From: Adenophora triphylla var. japonica
Taxonomy: Eukaryota; Streptophyta; Magnoliopsida; Asterales; Campanulaceae
NCBI GenBank assembly: GCA_022495995.1
Contig: JAFEMH010000991.1
Coordinates: 434,001-498,000 of the forward strand
DNA: 64,000 nucleotides
Direction: 5' to 3'
Shown: positions 48,341-59,579 of the stretch, piece after piece
Numbering within the stretch: the stretch's first letter is position 1
Layout of the letters: the number at the start of each line of letters is the position of its first letter
Made by a program: the position numbers and the translations under genes
Notes under the pieces: model-generated
What the model was told of the DNA's origin: nothing
The model's input: only the letters and a program-made list of their open reading frames with translations
Databases searched by the model: none

Positions 48341-48435
48341 ATTCCTGTTAACAAGGTCCGGACTTACTGTGATTTGCGTAAAGTTGTTATGAAGAGGATC
48401 TTTCTTTCAGGTTTCGAGTCAACACCAGATACAAG
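48341..48435 (+). pseudogene. Exon-like fragment inside the hAT-like element
   Basis: After the acceptor-like TATTATTGCAG the plus strand reads IPVNKVRTYCDLRKVVMKRI then FLSGFESTPDTR, and reaches a possible donor GTGGTG at 48436. Composition and splice context look like a true exon, but I do not recognise the protein. It may be a captured host exon. Confidence 0.35.
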
Positions 48436-49025
48436 GTGGTGCAAATGTTTGAATTTATTTTTACATTTCTTGTGTTAACATTGTCTCCACCTTTAGTGTT
48501 GTTTAGGTTGCAAATCTTGGAATGGGAAACCTAATTAGTATAGTTTACCGGTTGTTTGAAACTACATAAATTAGCAAATCTTTTCTCAAGTCTTTGCTAT
48601 TAGTATAATCGATGGATTTTCTGTTTTCTTTCAAATGCCTAACGCATACGAGCCTCTGTTTGAATTATCTCACTACTCCAATTAGATTTTCTAGCTTATG
48701 CATGAAGAAAATCAAGTGTATCTCTTCCATGTAATTGGCTTTTGATGTGATTGTTTTTGCCCCACCCATTCAATGGTTGTTCTGACTTGAAATAATATTC
48801 CGAATTGAGATTGCAGATGACTATAATGTTTCCACATCAACTTATATCTTAGTTTTGCTCGAGGTGCCCATTTTCATACTAACCCTCCATGTTAGCCAAA
48901 AATTACATTTTATATTTTAATGTGTAATCTATCATATCTAAATATTAAAATAATATGTAATATAGGAATACCCATTTACTTCCAAATTTATATCATGAAA
49001 TAACAAGTAAAATTAAAAAATTAAC

Positions 49026-49033
49026 ATATATAT

Positions 49034-49078
<45 letters not shown>

Positions 49079-49117
49079 CATATATATACATACATATATA
49101 TACATATATATATATAT
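49026..49117. repeat. (TA)n microsatellite, copia target site
   Basis: Imperfect TA/CATA repeats. With the continuing (TA)n at 54243-54288 they form the original microsatellite into which the copia element inserted. Confidence 0.9.
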
Positions 49118-49657
49118 TGTTGTGAATATGGCCCTCCACTACCAAGCAAACCTACAAGAACGATTAGAGCACACAAAACCAAGCACAAGAAATAAATCAC
49201 AAAGAAGAACACAAGAAATTGTTAACTCAGTTCACCAATATGTTTGGCTACGTGCAGAGGGGCACTACTGGCCAGGGATCTTGCACTATAATATGTAAAT
49301 TTTGTGTTACAATGAGAAAAGGGGCGAAACTTTACTTATATATGACCTAGGGAAACAAACCAAACCCTAGACAAACAAGGAAATCCGGACTGCTGAAAAC
49401 GGGCCCAGCGCGGTCGCCCTCCGTAGAAGCGCGGTCGCGCTACCATCCAGAAACTCCAACGCCTTTGAACAATCCTCTAGCACGGTCGCCCTCACCTTCC
49501 AGCGCGGTCGCCCTCGAAAGATTTCACCCGAGCATCAGTTTATGTCCAAGAGCGCGGTCGCGCACACCACCTGCGCGGCCGCTCTTGACTCCAGCAACTC
49601 CGACGATTTTTTCCCCCTTGCTCCGATGTCTAGCCCGGTTGGTCTTCTATCCCAACA
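49118..49657 (-). repeat. 3' LTR of the copia element
   Basis: 540 bp, on the plus strand TGTTGTGAATATGG...CTATCCCAACA. It carries at least five GCGCGGTCGC-like boxes between 49410 and 49590. The adjacent purine-rich CTCTAGGTGGGAGAT on the minus strand (49658-49672) is the polypurine tract. Confidence 0.93.
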
Positions 49658-49767
49658 ATCTCCCACCTAGAGATCAACCACACATATAAGTCCCGTATCC
49701 GTTCTTCAACTCATCCTTGGTGTCCTCCTAGTGCTCACCTCGATCATGGTAGTGCCATCCTCCTCTT

Positions 49768-52700
49768 CTATTCTCCAAGCCCAATTGAAGCTTTGCACAA
49801 CTTCAATTTCTCAAGGTTCACAACCTTTGTCAACATGTCAGCCGGGTTCTCCGATCCCAATATCTTCTCTAGCCTTAAGATCTTCTCCTCCAAGAGATGC
49901 CTGATGTAGTGAAACCTCAGCTCAATGTGCTTCGTCCTAGAATGAAACGCCGGATTTCTAGCCAAGTGAATTGCACTCTGACTGTCGCTGTAGAGAACGT
50001 TACCACTTCGCGTCTTCCCAAGTTCACCCAAGAAGTTCTGCAGCCACACCATCTCTTTACTTGCTTCTGTCACTGCTACATATTCTGCTTCTGCAGTCGA
50101 CTGAGCCACGATCTTCTGCAATTTGGAAGCCCAGGAGATTTCCGTACCACCCAGTGTGAACACATAACCCGTAGTACTTCTCCACTTATCAAGATCACTT
50201 GATGCCAAGTCCGCATCAACATAACCCGCTAACACCACCTCCTTGCTTGAGAAACATAGAGCCTTACCAGCAGTACCCTTCAAGTAACGCATGATCCATT
50301 TAACCGCTTCCCAATGTTGCTTTCCTGGATTGCCCATAAACCGGCTGACTACTCCCATCGCATGTGCAATGTCCGGCCTTGTACACACCATTGCATACAT
50401 GAGACTCCCCACTGCTGAAGCATATGGAGTTCTCTCCATCTTGTCACGCTCCTCCTTGCCCATAGGTGAGTCCTTCTCGGATAGCCTGAAGTGCAAACCC
50501 AATGGCGTCCCTGTTGGCTTCGCCTCTTCCATACAAAACCTTGCCAAGACTTTCTCAACGTATTCAGCTTATGAAAGAACCAACTTGCCCGACTCCCTAT
50601 CCCGGTCAATCCGCATGCCCAAGATTTTTCTGGCCTCCCCCAAATCCTTCATCTCGAACCGTTCTGACAACTGAGCTTTCAATCTGTTTACCTCTCTACT
50701 GCTAGAGCCCGCTATTAGCATGTCGTCCACATATAACAGCAAGATTATATACCCATTGTCCGTGTTCTTGAAGTAGCAACAATGATCCGCCTCACATCTG
50801 ATAAAATCAATGTCGTGCATGAACCCATCAAACTTTCTGTACCACTGCCTAGGATCTTGTTTAAGGCCATACAAGCTCTTAGTCAATATGCAAACTAGCT
50901 CCTTGCTACCCTTAGATAAGTAACCCTCTGGCTGTACCATGTAAATTTCTTCCTCCAAATCCCCATGAAGAAAGGCTGTCTTCACATCCATCTGTTCAAG
51001 CAACAAGTTGTCCACCACTACTATCCCCAGAACCATTCTGATAGTGGTCATCTTCACAACCGGAGTGAATACCTCGGTGTAGTCAATACCGTACTTTTGC
51101 TGAAACCCTTTTACAACCAGTCTTGCCTTGTAACACTTGCTACCGTCTGCTTCCTCCTTGATCCTGTAAACCCACTTGTTATGCAGTGCCTTCTTCCCAT
51201 TAGGTAGTTCAGTCAACTCCCAAGTTTTGTTGGCCTTCAATGAGTCCATCTCATCATCCATCGCAGCTTTCCACTTGTTACAAAGTGCACTACGAATGAC
51301 CTCCGCATAACATTCCGGTTCCCATTATCTGTCAACAAGAAATAATAATTGGAAGGAGTATACTGTCGGGCGATCCACGCAACTCCGCTTTGGATCTACG
51401 CAGGGAATATCCGGTTCCGGAGTACGTGGTTCATCTTCAGTGACCTCCTGACCATGGTCATCATGAACCGTTCTGCTCCCACCCGAGTTTGGAATATCCA
51501 CCTCTACAATTTCCGGTTCCGAACTAGTGTCATCAGATGCCCCCTTTCTGTCCTTGTACAATACCTGTTCATTGAATACCACATCTCGACTATGAATAAT
51601 TTTATGGTTTTGGTCATCCCAAAACTTATACCCGAAGTCATCCCCGCCATACCCAATAAATGTACACTTAACAGATTTTGCATCTAATTTAGTTCTCTCA
51701 GCAGAATCAACATGAACATAAGAAACGCAGCCAAATATGCGAAGAAAGGACAGATTTACCTGCTTGCCACTCCATGCTTCCTCTGGAATTCCATTCTCCA
51801 ATGGTACCGATGGTCCCCGATTGATCAAGAAAGCCGCCGTGTCAACTGCATATGCCCAAAACGTCTTCGGAAGTCCACACTTCAATCTCATACTTCTAGC
51901 CCGCTCATTCAATGTTCTGTTCATCCTCTCTGCTACCCCGTTGAGTTGTGGTGTCCGCTTTGGAGTCTTCTCCATACGAATACCATTCGCAGCACAATAT
52001 TCCCTAAACTCCCCGAGCTCATACTCCCCACCATTATCTGATCTCAAGCACTTAAGCTTAAGTCCCGTCTGATTCTCCACCAAGGCCCTCCACTTCTTGA
52101 ATACCTCGAAAGATTCATCTTTCCCCTTCAAGAAATAGACCCAGACCTTCCTTGTAGAATCATCAATAAAGGTCATGTAATATGACGCGCCACCCAGAGA
52201 CGTTACCAGAGATGGCCCCCACAAGTCCGTGTGAACCAATTCTAACTTTGCTTCCCTCAAACCCCTACCTGTCCTCGATAAATTATTTCTCCCCTGTTTG
52301 CCAAACATACATTCTTCGCAGATCCCCACGTTGACTGTCTTCAAACCTGGTAGTAGTCCCTTTGAACAAAGCACCTTCATCCCCGTCTCACTCATGTGAC
52401 CCAATCGACAGTGCCACAAATCAGTATCACCCTTGGCTGCCGCCACCGCAATACTATCCTTGGTGTTATTCGCCAAATACAATGTACCCTCCTTATTACC
52501 CCGAGCGATCTCACAATCCTCCTTGGGAATAACCCAGTTCCTGCAGTCGAATGTCACCTTGTAACCTTCTTCGTCCAACTGCCCAACTGAAAGTAGGTTC
52601 TTTTTCAAACCCGGAATGTGTCCGACCCCGTTCGGCATGTAAGACCTTCCCGTCCGATGCTCCTATTCTCGACATCCCCTTCCCCTTGATTTCCAAAGGC

Positions 52701-53655
52701 TCGCCATCCGCCGATAGACCTTACCGAAATCACCGAAAGTGTAATTCTCCATCTCTTCCTTATGCCCGCAAGAGTGGAATGATGCCCCCGAATCCAGCAC
52801 CCATGATTCTAGTGCACTACTAACACTCAGAACCAGTACATCGTCACCTTCGACTGTCACATTCACCGAATTGCCCTTACGATTTGGACAATCCCTCTTG
52901 TAGTGTCCCAATTCCTTACAATAATAGCACTGAACAGATCCCTTTGCAACCTTTGATTTATCTTTGATCTCCCCGGCTTTGCCCTTACCACTCACCACGT
53001 TCTCCCTAGATTCGGTTCTACCTTGTTTGCTAGTACCCGACTTCCCCTTGCTAGTATTAGCTAAAGCCGATCCCGAAGCACTCGATGTCCCCAACTTCTT
53101 CATGCGATTTTCTTCGGCCAAAAGAAAGTCTTTAACATCATCATACTTCAGTTTCTTCTTACCTGCTGAAGCATTGATCGCTGTCACCGTTCCGCTCTAA
53201 CTTGCTGGTAAAGAAGCTAGCAACAAGCACGCATGAACCTCATCATCGAACTTGATCTCCACCGCAGTCAATGAGTCTATAACATCCATAAACTCATCGA
53301 TGTGCTTAGCCAAGGATCCTCCCTCTTGCATCTTGAGACTACCCATCTTGCGTATCAAATCAACCTTATTTGCAGCAGATGGAGTTTCAAATCTCTCAGT
53401 AAGATAATCCAATAGCTCCTTGGTGGTTGTCGCCTTCTTGGTAGTCTTTGCAATCCACTTTGACAAAGTAGATCTGACCACCCCTAGGGCTTTCCGATCC
53501 ATGAGTTCCCATTCTTCCTGATCTTCTTCTTCCGGTTTAACACCCTTCAGAGGCTTATAGAGGTCCTTGTTGTACAAAAGATCCTCAATCTGCATCCTCC
53601 AATATCCGTAGTCAGACCCATCGAATTTCTCAACCGCCTGTTTATTCTTGCCCAT
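49768..53655 (-). pseudogene. Copia gag-pol with two nonsense codons and two frame-shifted patches
   Basis: One continuous frame starts at MGKNKQAVEKFDGSDYGYW (53655) and would be about 1,295 codons. Order: gag (LLDYLTERFETPSAANKVD), zinc knuckle CYYCKELGHYKRDC, protease WVLDSGASFHSC, pre-integrase WHCRLGHMSE, integrase (HTDLWGP, SDNGGEY, PQLNGVAERMNRT), reverse transcriptase (MDVKTAFLHGDLEEEIYM, YVDDMLIAG), RNase H (STAEAEYVA, YSDSQSAIHLARNP), stop TAG at 49768-49770. TAG at 53197-53199 sits at the gag LLASLPAS site where such proteins usually have Trp. TAA at 50569-50571 follows KLVLS in RT. The stretches 52640-52710 and 51320-51370 are readable only in another frame and return to the original one. 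This is integrase-before-RT order, hence Ty1/copia. Confidence 0.93.
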
Positions 53656-53694
53656 TCTTGATTGCTTGAACAACTCCCTTGATCTTGAAACCAG

Positions 53695-53706
53695 GCTCTG
53701 ATACCA
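53695..53706 (-). other. Primer-binding site of the copia element
   Basis: Minus-strand TGGTATCAGAGC, complementary to the initiator methionine tRNA, lies 2 bp inside the 5' LTR. It is the standard priming site of plant copia elements. Confidence 0.92.
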
Positions 53707-53708
53707 GT

Positions 53709-54237
53709 TGTTGTGAATATGGCCCTCCACTACCAAGCAAACCTACAAGAACGATTAGAGCACACAAAATCAAGCACAAGAAATAAATCACAAAGAAGAA
53801 CACAAGAAATTGTTAACCCAGTTCACCAATATGTTTGGCTACGTCTGGGGGCACTACCAAGCCAGGATCTTGCACTATAATATGTAAATTTTGTGTTACA
53901 ATGAGAAAAGGGACGGAACTTTACTTATATATGACCTAGGGAAACAAACCAAACCCTAGACAAACAAGGAAATCCGGACTGCTGAAAACGGGCCCAGCGC
54001 GGCCGCCCTCCGTAGAAGCGCGGTCGCGCTACCATCCAGAAACTCCAACGCCTTTGAACAATCCTCCAGCGCGGTCGCCCTCACCTTCCAGCGCGGTCGC
54101 CCTCGAAAGATTTCACCCGAGCATCAGTTTCTGTCCAAGAGCGCGGTCGCGCACACCACCTGCGGCCGCTCTTGACTCAAGCAACTACGGCAATTTTTCC
54201 CCCTTGCTCAGATGTCTAGCAGGTTGGTCTTCTATCC

Positions 54238-54242
<5 letters not shown>
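53709..54242 (-). repeat. 5' LTR of the copia element
   Basis: 534 bp, near-identical to 49118-49657 with a few substitutions and small indels (for example in the GCTACGTCTGGGGGCACTAC segment). It contains the same GCGCGGTCGC boxes. Confidence 0.93.

Positions 54243-54288
<46 letters not shown>
54243..54288. repeat. (TA)n microsatellite, right half of target
   Basis: Simple TA repeat directly adjoining the copia 5' LTR. Confidence 0.95.
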
Positions 54289-54291
<3 letters not shown>

Positions 54292-54497
54292 TAATATTTT
54301 AAAAAATTACAATTGATACTCGATATACCAATTAATTAAAATTTTTGTATCGAGTACCAACCAATTTGACATAATTAGTACGGTAGTATCGTACCAACAT
54401 TTTGGTATACCAATTGTCACATACCAATTATAATTGATACGTTAATACACAAGTTGGTTGATACGAATTGAAAAATTTTGCCCGCCCTAATTTTAAA

Positions 54498-54668
54498 TAC
54501 AACTAGCCTAAGCCCGTGTCCAAGGCCACGTTTTTTGTTTTGTTTGTTTTTTTTTTTTTAATTTTTTTTTAAATTAAAAAAAAATAAATTTAAATTTTTT
54601 TATTTTTATTTTTGTGCAAAATGTGAAAGAGACCAAATAGTTCCTCCATTTTGAAATTCAAACTGAAT

Positions 54669-54734
<66 letters not shown>

Positions 54735-54940
54735 TGGGTATGTGTGTGTGTTTTTTAAAAAAAAAAAGTTTTTTTTTTTTTTTTAAAAAAAGGGCAAAAT
54801 GGGAAAGTTACAAAATAGTGGGGACAAAAAGGTAAAGTTGGCAGATGAAACTGTTCATGGAACAGTACCACCCTGCTGCCATTTATACTATAGATACTCA
54901 ATCAACTATTGCCAATAAATAGTGAGAGTGTTTTACAAAA
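54498..54940. repeat. Homopolymer-rich DNA with (GA)n
   Basis: T and A runs at 54545-54600, about 60 bp of GA repeat at 54670-54729, and further A/T runs at 54757-54790. No gene seen. Confidence 0.85.
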
Positions 54941-55090
54941 GAGCAAGTTTTGGGAGAAATCAGTTTCTTCATAAATTATAAAAAGTCCAATTTTTTTCAA
55001 CTTGCAAGTATTTGACGAATATATGAACAGTTTAAAAAAACAGGACTTTTTATAATTTAGGGAGAAACTAATTTCTCCCAAAATATTGTG
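54941..55090. mobile_element. Foldback MITE with 9-bp target duplication (150 bp)
   Basis: TTTTGGGAGAAATCAGTTTC near the left end pairs with GAAACTAATTTCTCCCAAAA near the right, and the stem continues through ATAAATTATAAAAAGTCC. TTTACAAAA occurs on both sides (54932-54940 and 55091-55099). A 9-bp duplication suggests a Mutator-like (MULE) origin. Confidence 0.7.
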
Positions 55091-55099
55091 TTTACAAAA

Positions 55100-55379
55100 A
55101 TCGCATGAAGCTTCTATCTTTGTACTTTTGGCTTTAACTTTTTCAGCGCAGTAAGGATAGTGTACTCTATTTATTGCCTTATTATGATTAACCACGGCCG
55201 ACTAATTAATGGCATGTGCAACATGGGGTCCCAAATTTTGAGGGCCATTTTCATAAAAAAAAAAAAACTAGTTTTCTTCTTTTGAGTTCAATTTCTTTGA
55301 GTTTAATTAGATAAAAAATAAATATACGGGCTCGGGTAGTTACATATTCTATCTCCATTTCAAATTATATGTTCATTTT
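55100..55379. other. Intergenic, no gene seen
   Basis: AT-rich, with an A-run near 55255-55267. Confidence 0.4.
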
Positions 55380-55680
55380 GGTGGGGGTGGTGGGGGTTTG
55401 GGGGGTAAGGTGGTAGGGGGTGGTGAGTGGAGTGGAGGAGGAGTTGTTAAAAATAAATTTAAAATGATTTTTTTTTTGACTCAACGAGGGTGGGGTGGGG
55501 TGGCAGGGGGTGATGAGTGGATTGAGGGATGAGTTTTTAAAAATAAATTTAAAATGATTTTTTTTTTTTTGCTCGGGGGATGGGGTGGGGGTGGATGGCA
55601 GGGGTTGGTGATGGGGTAGGGGTGGTTGATGTGGGGTGGGTAACGTGGGTGTGTGTGTGTATGTGAGGGTGTTATCATTT
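55380..55680. repeat. G-rich imperfect repeats
   Basis: Three imperfect units, each a GGTGGGG-type G-rich block followed by AAAAATAAATTTAAAATGATTTTTTTT-like sequence (A/T part at about 55449 and 55538). Runs such as GGTGGGGGTGGTGGGGG can form G-quadruplexes. Minus-strand frames are Pro/His-rich artefacts. Confidence 0.75.
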
Positions 55681-57228
55681 TTTGAAAAACATTTTCCCCA
55701 TTTTTCGGTGTGAAACAAACACCAAAAAATAGGAAAAATATTTTTCAAAAAATATTTTCCCCCAAATAAACAAACGAAGCCTAACTGTGAGTATTGGTGC
55801 TGTTCGTTAAGAAAAATATTGGATGTTTACAATTTAAATCAAGGGTATATCTTTAATTTGAAATTTGAAGTAGTTGCACAAAAATAAATAAATAATTAAG
55901 CAACAATCATTAAGTGATTAATGATAAAAACACAACCCGAGTCTTTTGAGTTTGGATCAGGCCGGTTGGTTTCTTAAAAAAAAATAAAAAAAATATAAAA
56001 CCCTAAGCCCTTGCTGGTTAGGTATTTTTGCAATATTATAAGATAGGAGCGGGCCAGTATTATTGGGCTTTAGTCTTGGTTAGCCTTTACAATTGGGCTT
56101 GGGCTACGTTGGCCTCAGCCCAGACTGATTAGGTGTTTTTTTACCAATGACTTGAACTATGAAACTTATAATCTCTCCGTCTCAAAATGTGTTGTGTTTC
56201 AAAAAACTAGCGACCAATGACATTTTTTAAATAACTTAAACTTCTTTAAAACGAGCAATGATATTTTTGAAAATAATAGGATTTTGTTTTAAGATGCACA
56301 ATCTTTTTTTTTTAATTTTTTTTTTGTAAATTCTTATTCAGACACCTTGACGTTCTTTTATACTACAGCTAACACTATTTAACACATATAATGTCATTTT
56401 TAAAATGCATGTACTGCACTCGCTAACACATACGCTAGCAATAACAAAGAAATGCACTGACACTTTTTAACGACATCATTGATACTATTGAACCCTACAC
56501 CCTCCTTAGTTCATCATTAATTAAAAGTTACGCTTATTGTCACGCATACGCTCAAACAAATAAATGAACTCAACAATACATACCAGCACTCAAAAACAGA
56601 TGAGTGACATTCAAAGTGTTTTTTTTTTATGGGTGATGATAGTGTTTTTGGGTATCAGTGAAGGTGTTTTTTGAGCGACAATTGTATTGTTTAGTGCCCT
56701 TAAGGGTATTTTGAGTTTCAATGTTGATGCTAATTATTTGTCGTGTGTTCGTAAGTTCCAACTATTTACAATACTGTCATAGTACATCTTTAAAAAATCC
56801 ACTAATTTAAAAAAATGTCACAACACACTTAAAAAATTAACTTCTCGTTATTTATGAAAGTGCCATCAAGGCGTTTTTTTCATTTCTTTTTAATAATTTA
56901 GTTTTTCACATTTTACTATACACTTACAAAGCTAAAATTTCTAGAAATGAATATCAAGTATATTTATATATTTCATCATTAATATTTAAAAAACATAAAT
57001 ATGATCAAAATATCATTTATTAAAAAAAGTAAACATTAATTTTGGAACAATTTTCTAACATATCACCATCTCATAACCGTGTTTTCCACGTGTCAATATT
57101 GATATTGACGGCCACGGGAGGATGTGAACTAGATTTAAGACAAACTTATAATAAACCATCAATAGAATAGAAATACAGATTACCTACGAAAGGAAACACG
57201 TCAACGTCAACAACAAACAACATCGGTA
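55681..57228. other. Intergenic, no gene seen
   Basis: AT-rich sequence. ATCTCTCCGTCTCAAAATG at about 56172 may be a decayed Stowaway-like terminus. No coding exon, RNA gene or complete element recognised. Confidence 0.4.
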
Positions 57229-57420
57229 GATTCAGGATTTTGAAATTGCGTGAGCTTGATATTTAAAAAATATTATAAGCGATAATAACCGTGAAAAATA
57301 ACTTTATATATAAAAAAAGTTACATATAGTCGGTGACTTAGGTAAAAATTTTTTTTTTTCAAAATTCTGAAATGGACAGAAGCCCACGTCAATTACATTA
57401 ATTACATGCTACCGCCCCTT
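57229..57420 (-). mobile_element. Degenerate hAT MITE, reverse-oriented relative of 23033-23317
   Basis: On the minus strand the blocks of the intact copy appear in order: GGGCGGTAGCATG, TGACGTGGGCTTC, CACCTAAGTCACCGACTATA-like sequence, TTTTCACGGTTATTATCGCTT and ATCAAGCTCACGCAATTTC. Termini are decayed and approximate. Confidence 0.6.
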
Positions 57421-57819
57421 CACCCTTCACGTCAACCTCAAATACATTATCATAATTCGCCCAAGAAACAAGACTTTGAAGTTAAAATGATGACAATGTC
57501 AACGATATAATAAGCTAAAGCTAGAATGGAAGTTTCCAAGCAACTTCACTCTTTCCTTCCAGTGACATTATTTACCAATTGACACGTGTAAGCAATCGAG
57601 CACCCCTCCCATCGAGCTCGCTACTGGGGCTGGTGCGAGACTATCTTTCGTACCTAGTGAAAACAATATTATTTCAACTATCGGGATAGACTCGTCCACA
57701 TTAACACCGCAACAAAGCAAAACCAATGTTCTAATACAATGACTATAATGCCGGTAGAATCGGACTAATAAAAATAGAGATTCTACGTGATTTTCTTTCC
57801 TAATATCAACAGAGATCAT

Positions 57820-58538
57820 TAGGGGTGGACATGGTGCGGTTCAAATCGCGGTTTGAGACCGAACCGAAACAAATCACGCAGTTTGGTTTGGTTTTTTTCT
57901 ATAAATGGTTTAACTTGGTTTGAAAATTTAATAAACCGTGTGGTTCGGTTCAGCTCGCAGTCTGGAACCTCAAAACCGAACCAAACCGAACCGAACCGAA
58001 CCGATTCAGACCGAACCGCGGTTTGGAATCGTGAAACCGAACCGTGAAACCGAACCACGGAACCGAACCATGAATTTCTTGAACCGAAATCCTAGCCGTT
58101 CATTAAATGGTTGAATCTTGAATTTGTAATTTTGTATCTTTATTTTAGACAATGTCTTGTAATTTGTTTTGAGATAGTTTCTTTTGTTGTACTTGTTAGA
58201 ACAATGAACTTTCAGTTTACTAAAACCCATTCCTATTTGGATAGTAGTATTTGTGTTTTATGTTTAATATATGTGATTGCTAGTTTGATAAAAAAATATG
58301 TAAAGAGCAACACTTTTAGTTGGACAGGTTTGTAGTTCGGATAGCGGTCTAGACCGCAGTTTGGACCACGGTTTGAACCGTTTATGAAACCGTGGTTTGA
58401 GACCGAACCGAACCAAATCAAACCGAGGTGGTTTGGTTTGAAATTTTCTATGGTTCGATTTGGTTTGGGATTTTCCCAAACCGAATACTAGCGGTTTGAT
58501 CTCCAAATTCCTTCCAAACCGAACCATGTCCACCCCTA
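57820..58538. mobile_element. hAT-type MITE (719 bp)
   Basis: TAGGGGTGGACATGGT at the left and its exact inverse ACCATGTCCACCCCTA at the right give a 16-bp perfect terminal repeat. GAGATCAT is duplicated on both sides (57812-57819, 58539-58546). Subterminal zones are arrays of GGTTCGGTTTGG/CCAAACCGAACC motifs. All frames inside are short and motif-driven. The element at 1967-2650 is a diverged relative. Confidence 0.95.
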
Positions 58539-58601
58539 GAGATCATTGTGATCTTCTTTTCTACTTGGTTTATATATGTAGTCTTATTTAATTATTATTT
58601 C

Positions 58602-59258
58602 TGATGCTGCAAGAATCGTGCCGTAATCAATATGCGTCCAGCTGCAAGATCAATCTCCTGACTTCTGACTTGAAAACAGAACCCACGACTAGCCGGAATG
58701 GTCTCCGGCGAAGACCCTTCGGCGTGAGAATAAGTATGGTGATTTGAGAGCTAAAATATTATAATGAACAATGTATTCAGAATAACAAATAACAATTACC
58801 TTTAAACGGTTGACATTGCCTTGTATTTATAGTTGTTGATGAGAGATATATTTGTGGTAGGATTGAATGACATCCCTATAATCTCGGATCAGATATATAT
58901 AAGAGATCTTGCCCATGAATAACTCCTGATTTGTAGGGATTCCGTTATGGAAAGAGTTGTAATCACACCTGGACTTTGTAAGTCATCACGTATTGTAATA
59001 TGTCGAGGTCGCCTATTGGGTCTAGGTCGACCTGACTGACGGGTAGGATCGGGTCATGCCCGAATTGAGATATGGATCGTATGTCGGACGCTAGCTAGGT
59101 CGGGACCTCGTAGGTCTGACAATGAGCTAGGTCGACTGATCTTGCTGTTGGGCCTTGGGCCTGATAATGATTGGGCCTAGCCCACTGAGAATGTGGTGGC
59201 AATAATATACAGATAACAGGGCTTGCTCGTTGGGCTGGCAGACACTTTTATTAGTTCA
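58602..59258. mobile_element. Probable solo LTR (657 bp)
   Basis: Starts TGATGCTGCAAG and ends TTATTAGTTCA, with ATTTC duplicated on both sides (58597-58601, 59259-59263). TG...CA ends and a 5-bp duplication fit a solo LTR. The boundaries are confirmed by the uninterrupted sequence in the 3' LTR, which reads straight across the junction (...TTAATTACTATTTCATTTTTC...). It is GC-richer than its surroundings around 58990-59180. No coding domain. Confidence 0.8.
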
Positions 59259-59359
59259 ATTTCATTTTTCTAGTTTATGTAGGAGTCTTAAGTTTACTCA
59301 TGTATAAATACTATCTCAAAGATCAATACAATTGAGTTTTCCTTTTATCAAAACAAATA

Positions 59360-59371
59360 TGGTATCAGAGC
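59360..59371 (+). other. Primer-binding site of the older copia element
   Basis: TGGTATCAGAGC, complementary to initiator methionine tRNA, starts 4 bp after the likely LTR end CAAAACA. Confidence 0.9.
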
Positions 59372-59579
59372 AAGATCCATTTTTTTCTTTCTTTTCTCTC
59401 CTATAAGCCGGCACTGCAAACCCTAAACTATAGTCGCCACTACTGCCAATCACCTACCAAACAGAACACCCACCAACCCGAAACAACAAATCAACCACCA
59501 CCAACACCTCGACAAATATAGCTTACACCGCAAACCCTAGCCACCCCCCTTCCAGCTCTAATCCCAGTAATTATAGAGG

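Larger units (their letters stand above)
49118..54242 (-). mobile_element. Ty1/copia retrotransposon, nearly full structure (5.1 kb)
   Basis: LTRs at 49118-49657 (3' LTR) and 53709-54242 (5' LTR) flank a minus-strand gag-pol region. Ends are TG...CA, and TATAT on both sides is consistent with a 5-bp target duplication in the TA repeat. The primer-binding site and polypurine tract are in place. The single gag-pol frame is closed by two nonsense codons and two shifted patches, so it is a recently dead or mobilisable copy. Confidence 0.95.
48090..54489. mobile_element. hAT-like element split by a copia retrotransposon
   Basis: The left end TAGGGGTGGCTTGG and right end TTTTGCCCGCCCTA are imperfect inverted termini. 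A perfect 8-bp duplication ATTTTAAA flanks it (48082-48089 and 54490-54497). Subterminal zones (48090-48260 and 54310-54480) are dense in TTGGTACGGTA/GGTATACCAA motifs in both orientations. Removing the copia insertion leaves about 1.27 kb, too small for a transposase, so it is non-autonomous. The left part holds an exon-like fragment. Confidence 0.85.
57765..59355 (+). repeat. 5' LTR with two nested insertions
   Basis: Without the insertions at 57820-58538 and 58602-59258 (plus their duplications) about 200 bp of LTR remain, close to the ~239 bp of the 3' copy. It has two of the 31-bp AGAGATNNTACGTGATCTTC repeats where the 3' LTR has three. Confidence 0.75.

Noticed and set aside
49021..49212. 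Minus-strand frame rich in Tyr/Ile
   Set aside because: Translation of the TA/CATA microsatellite plus part of an LTR.
55365..55748. Pro/His-rich minus-strand frame
   Set aside because: Complement of G-rich tandem repeats; no start context or domain.
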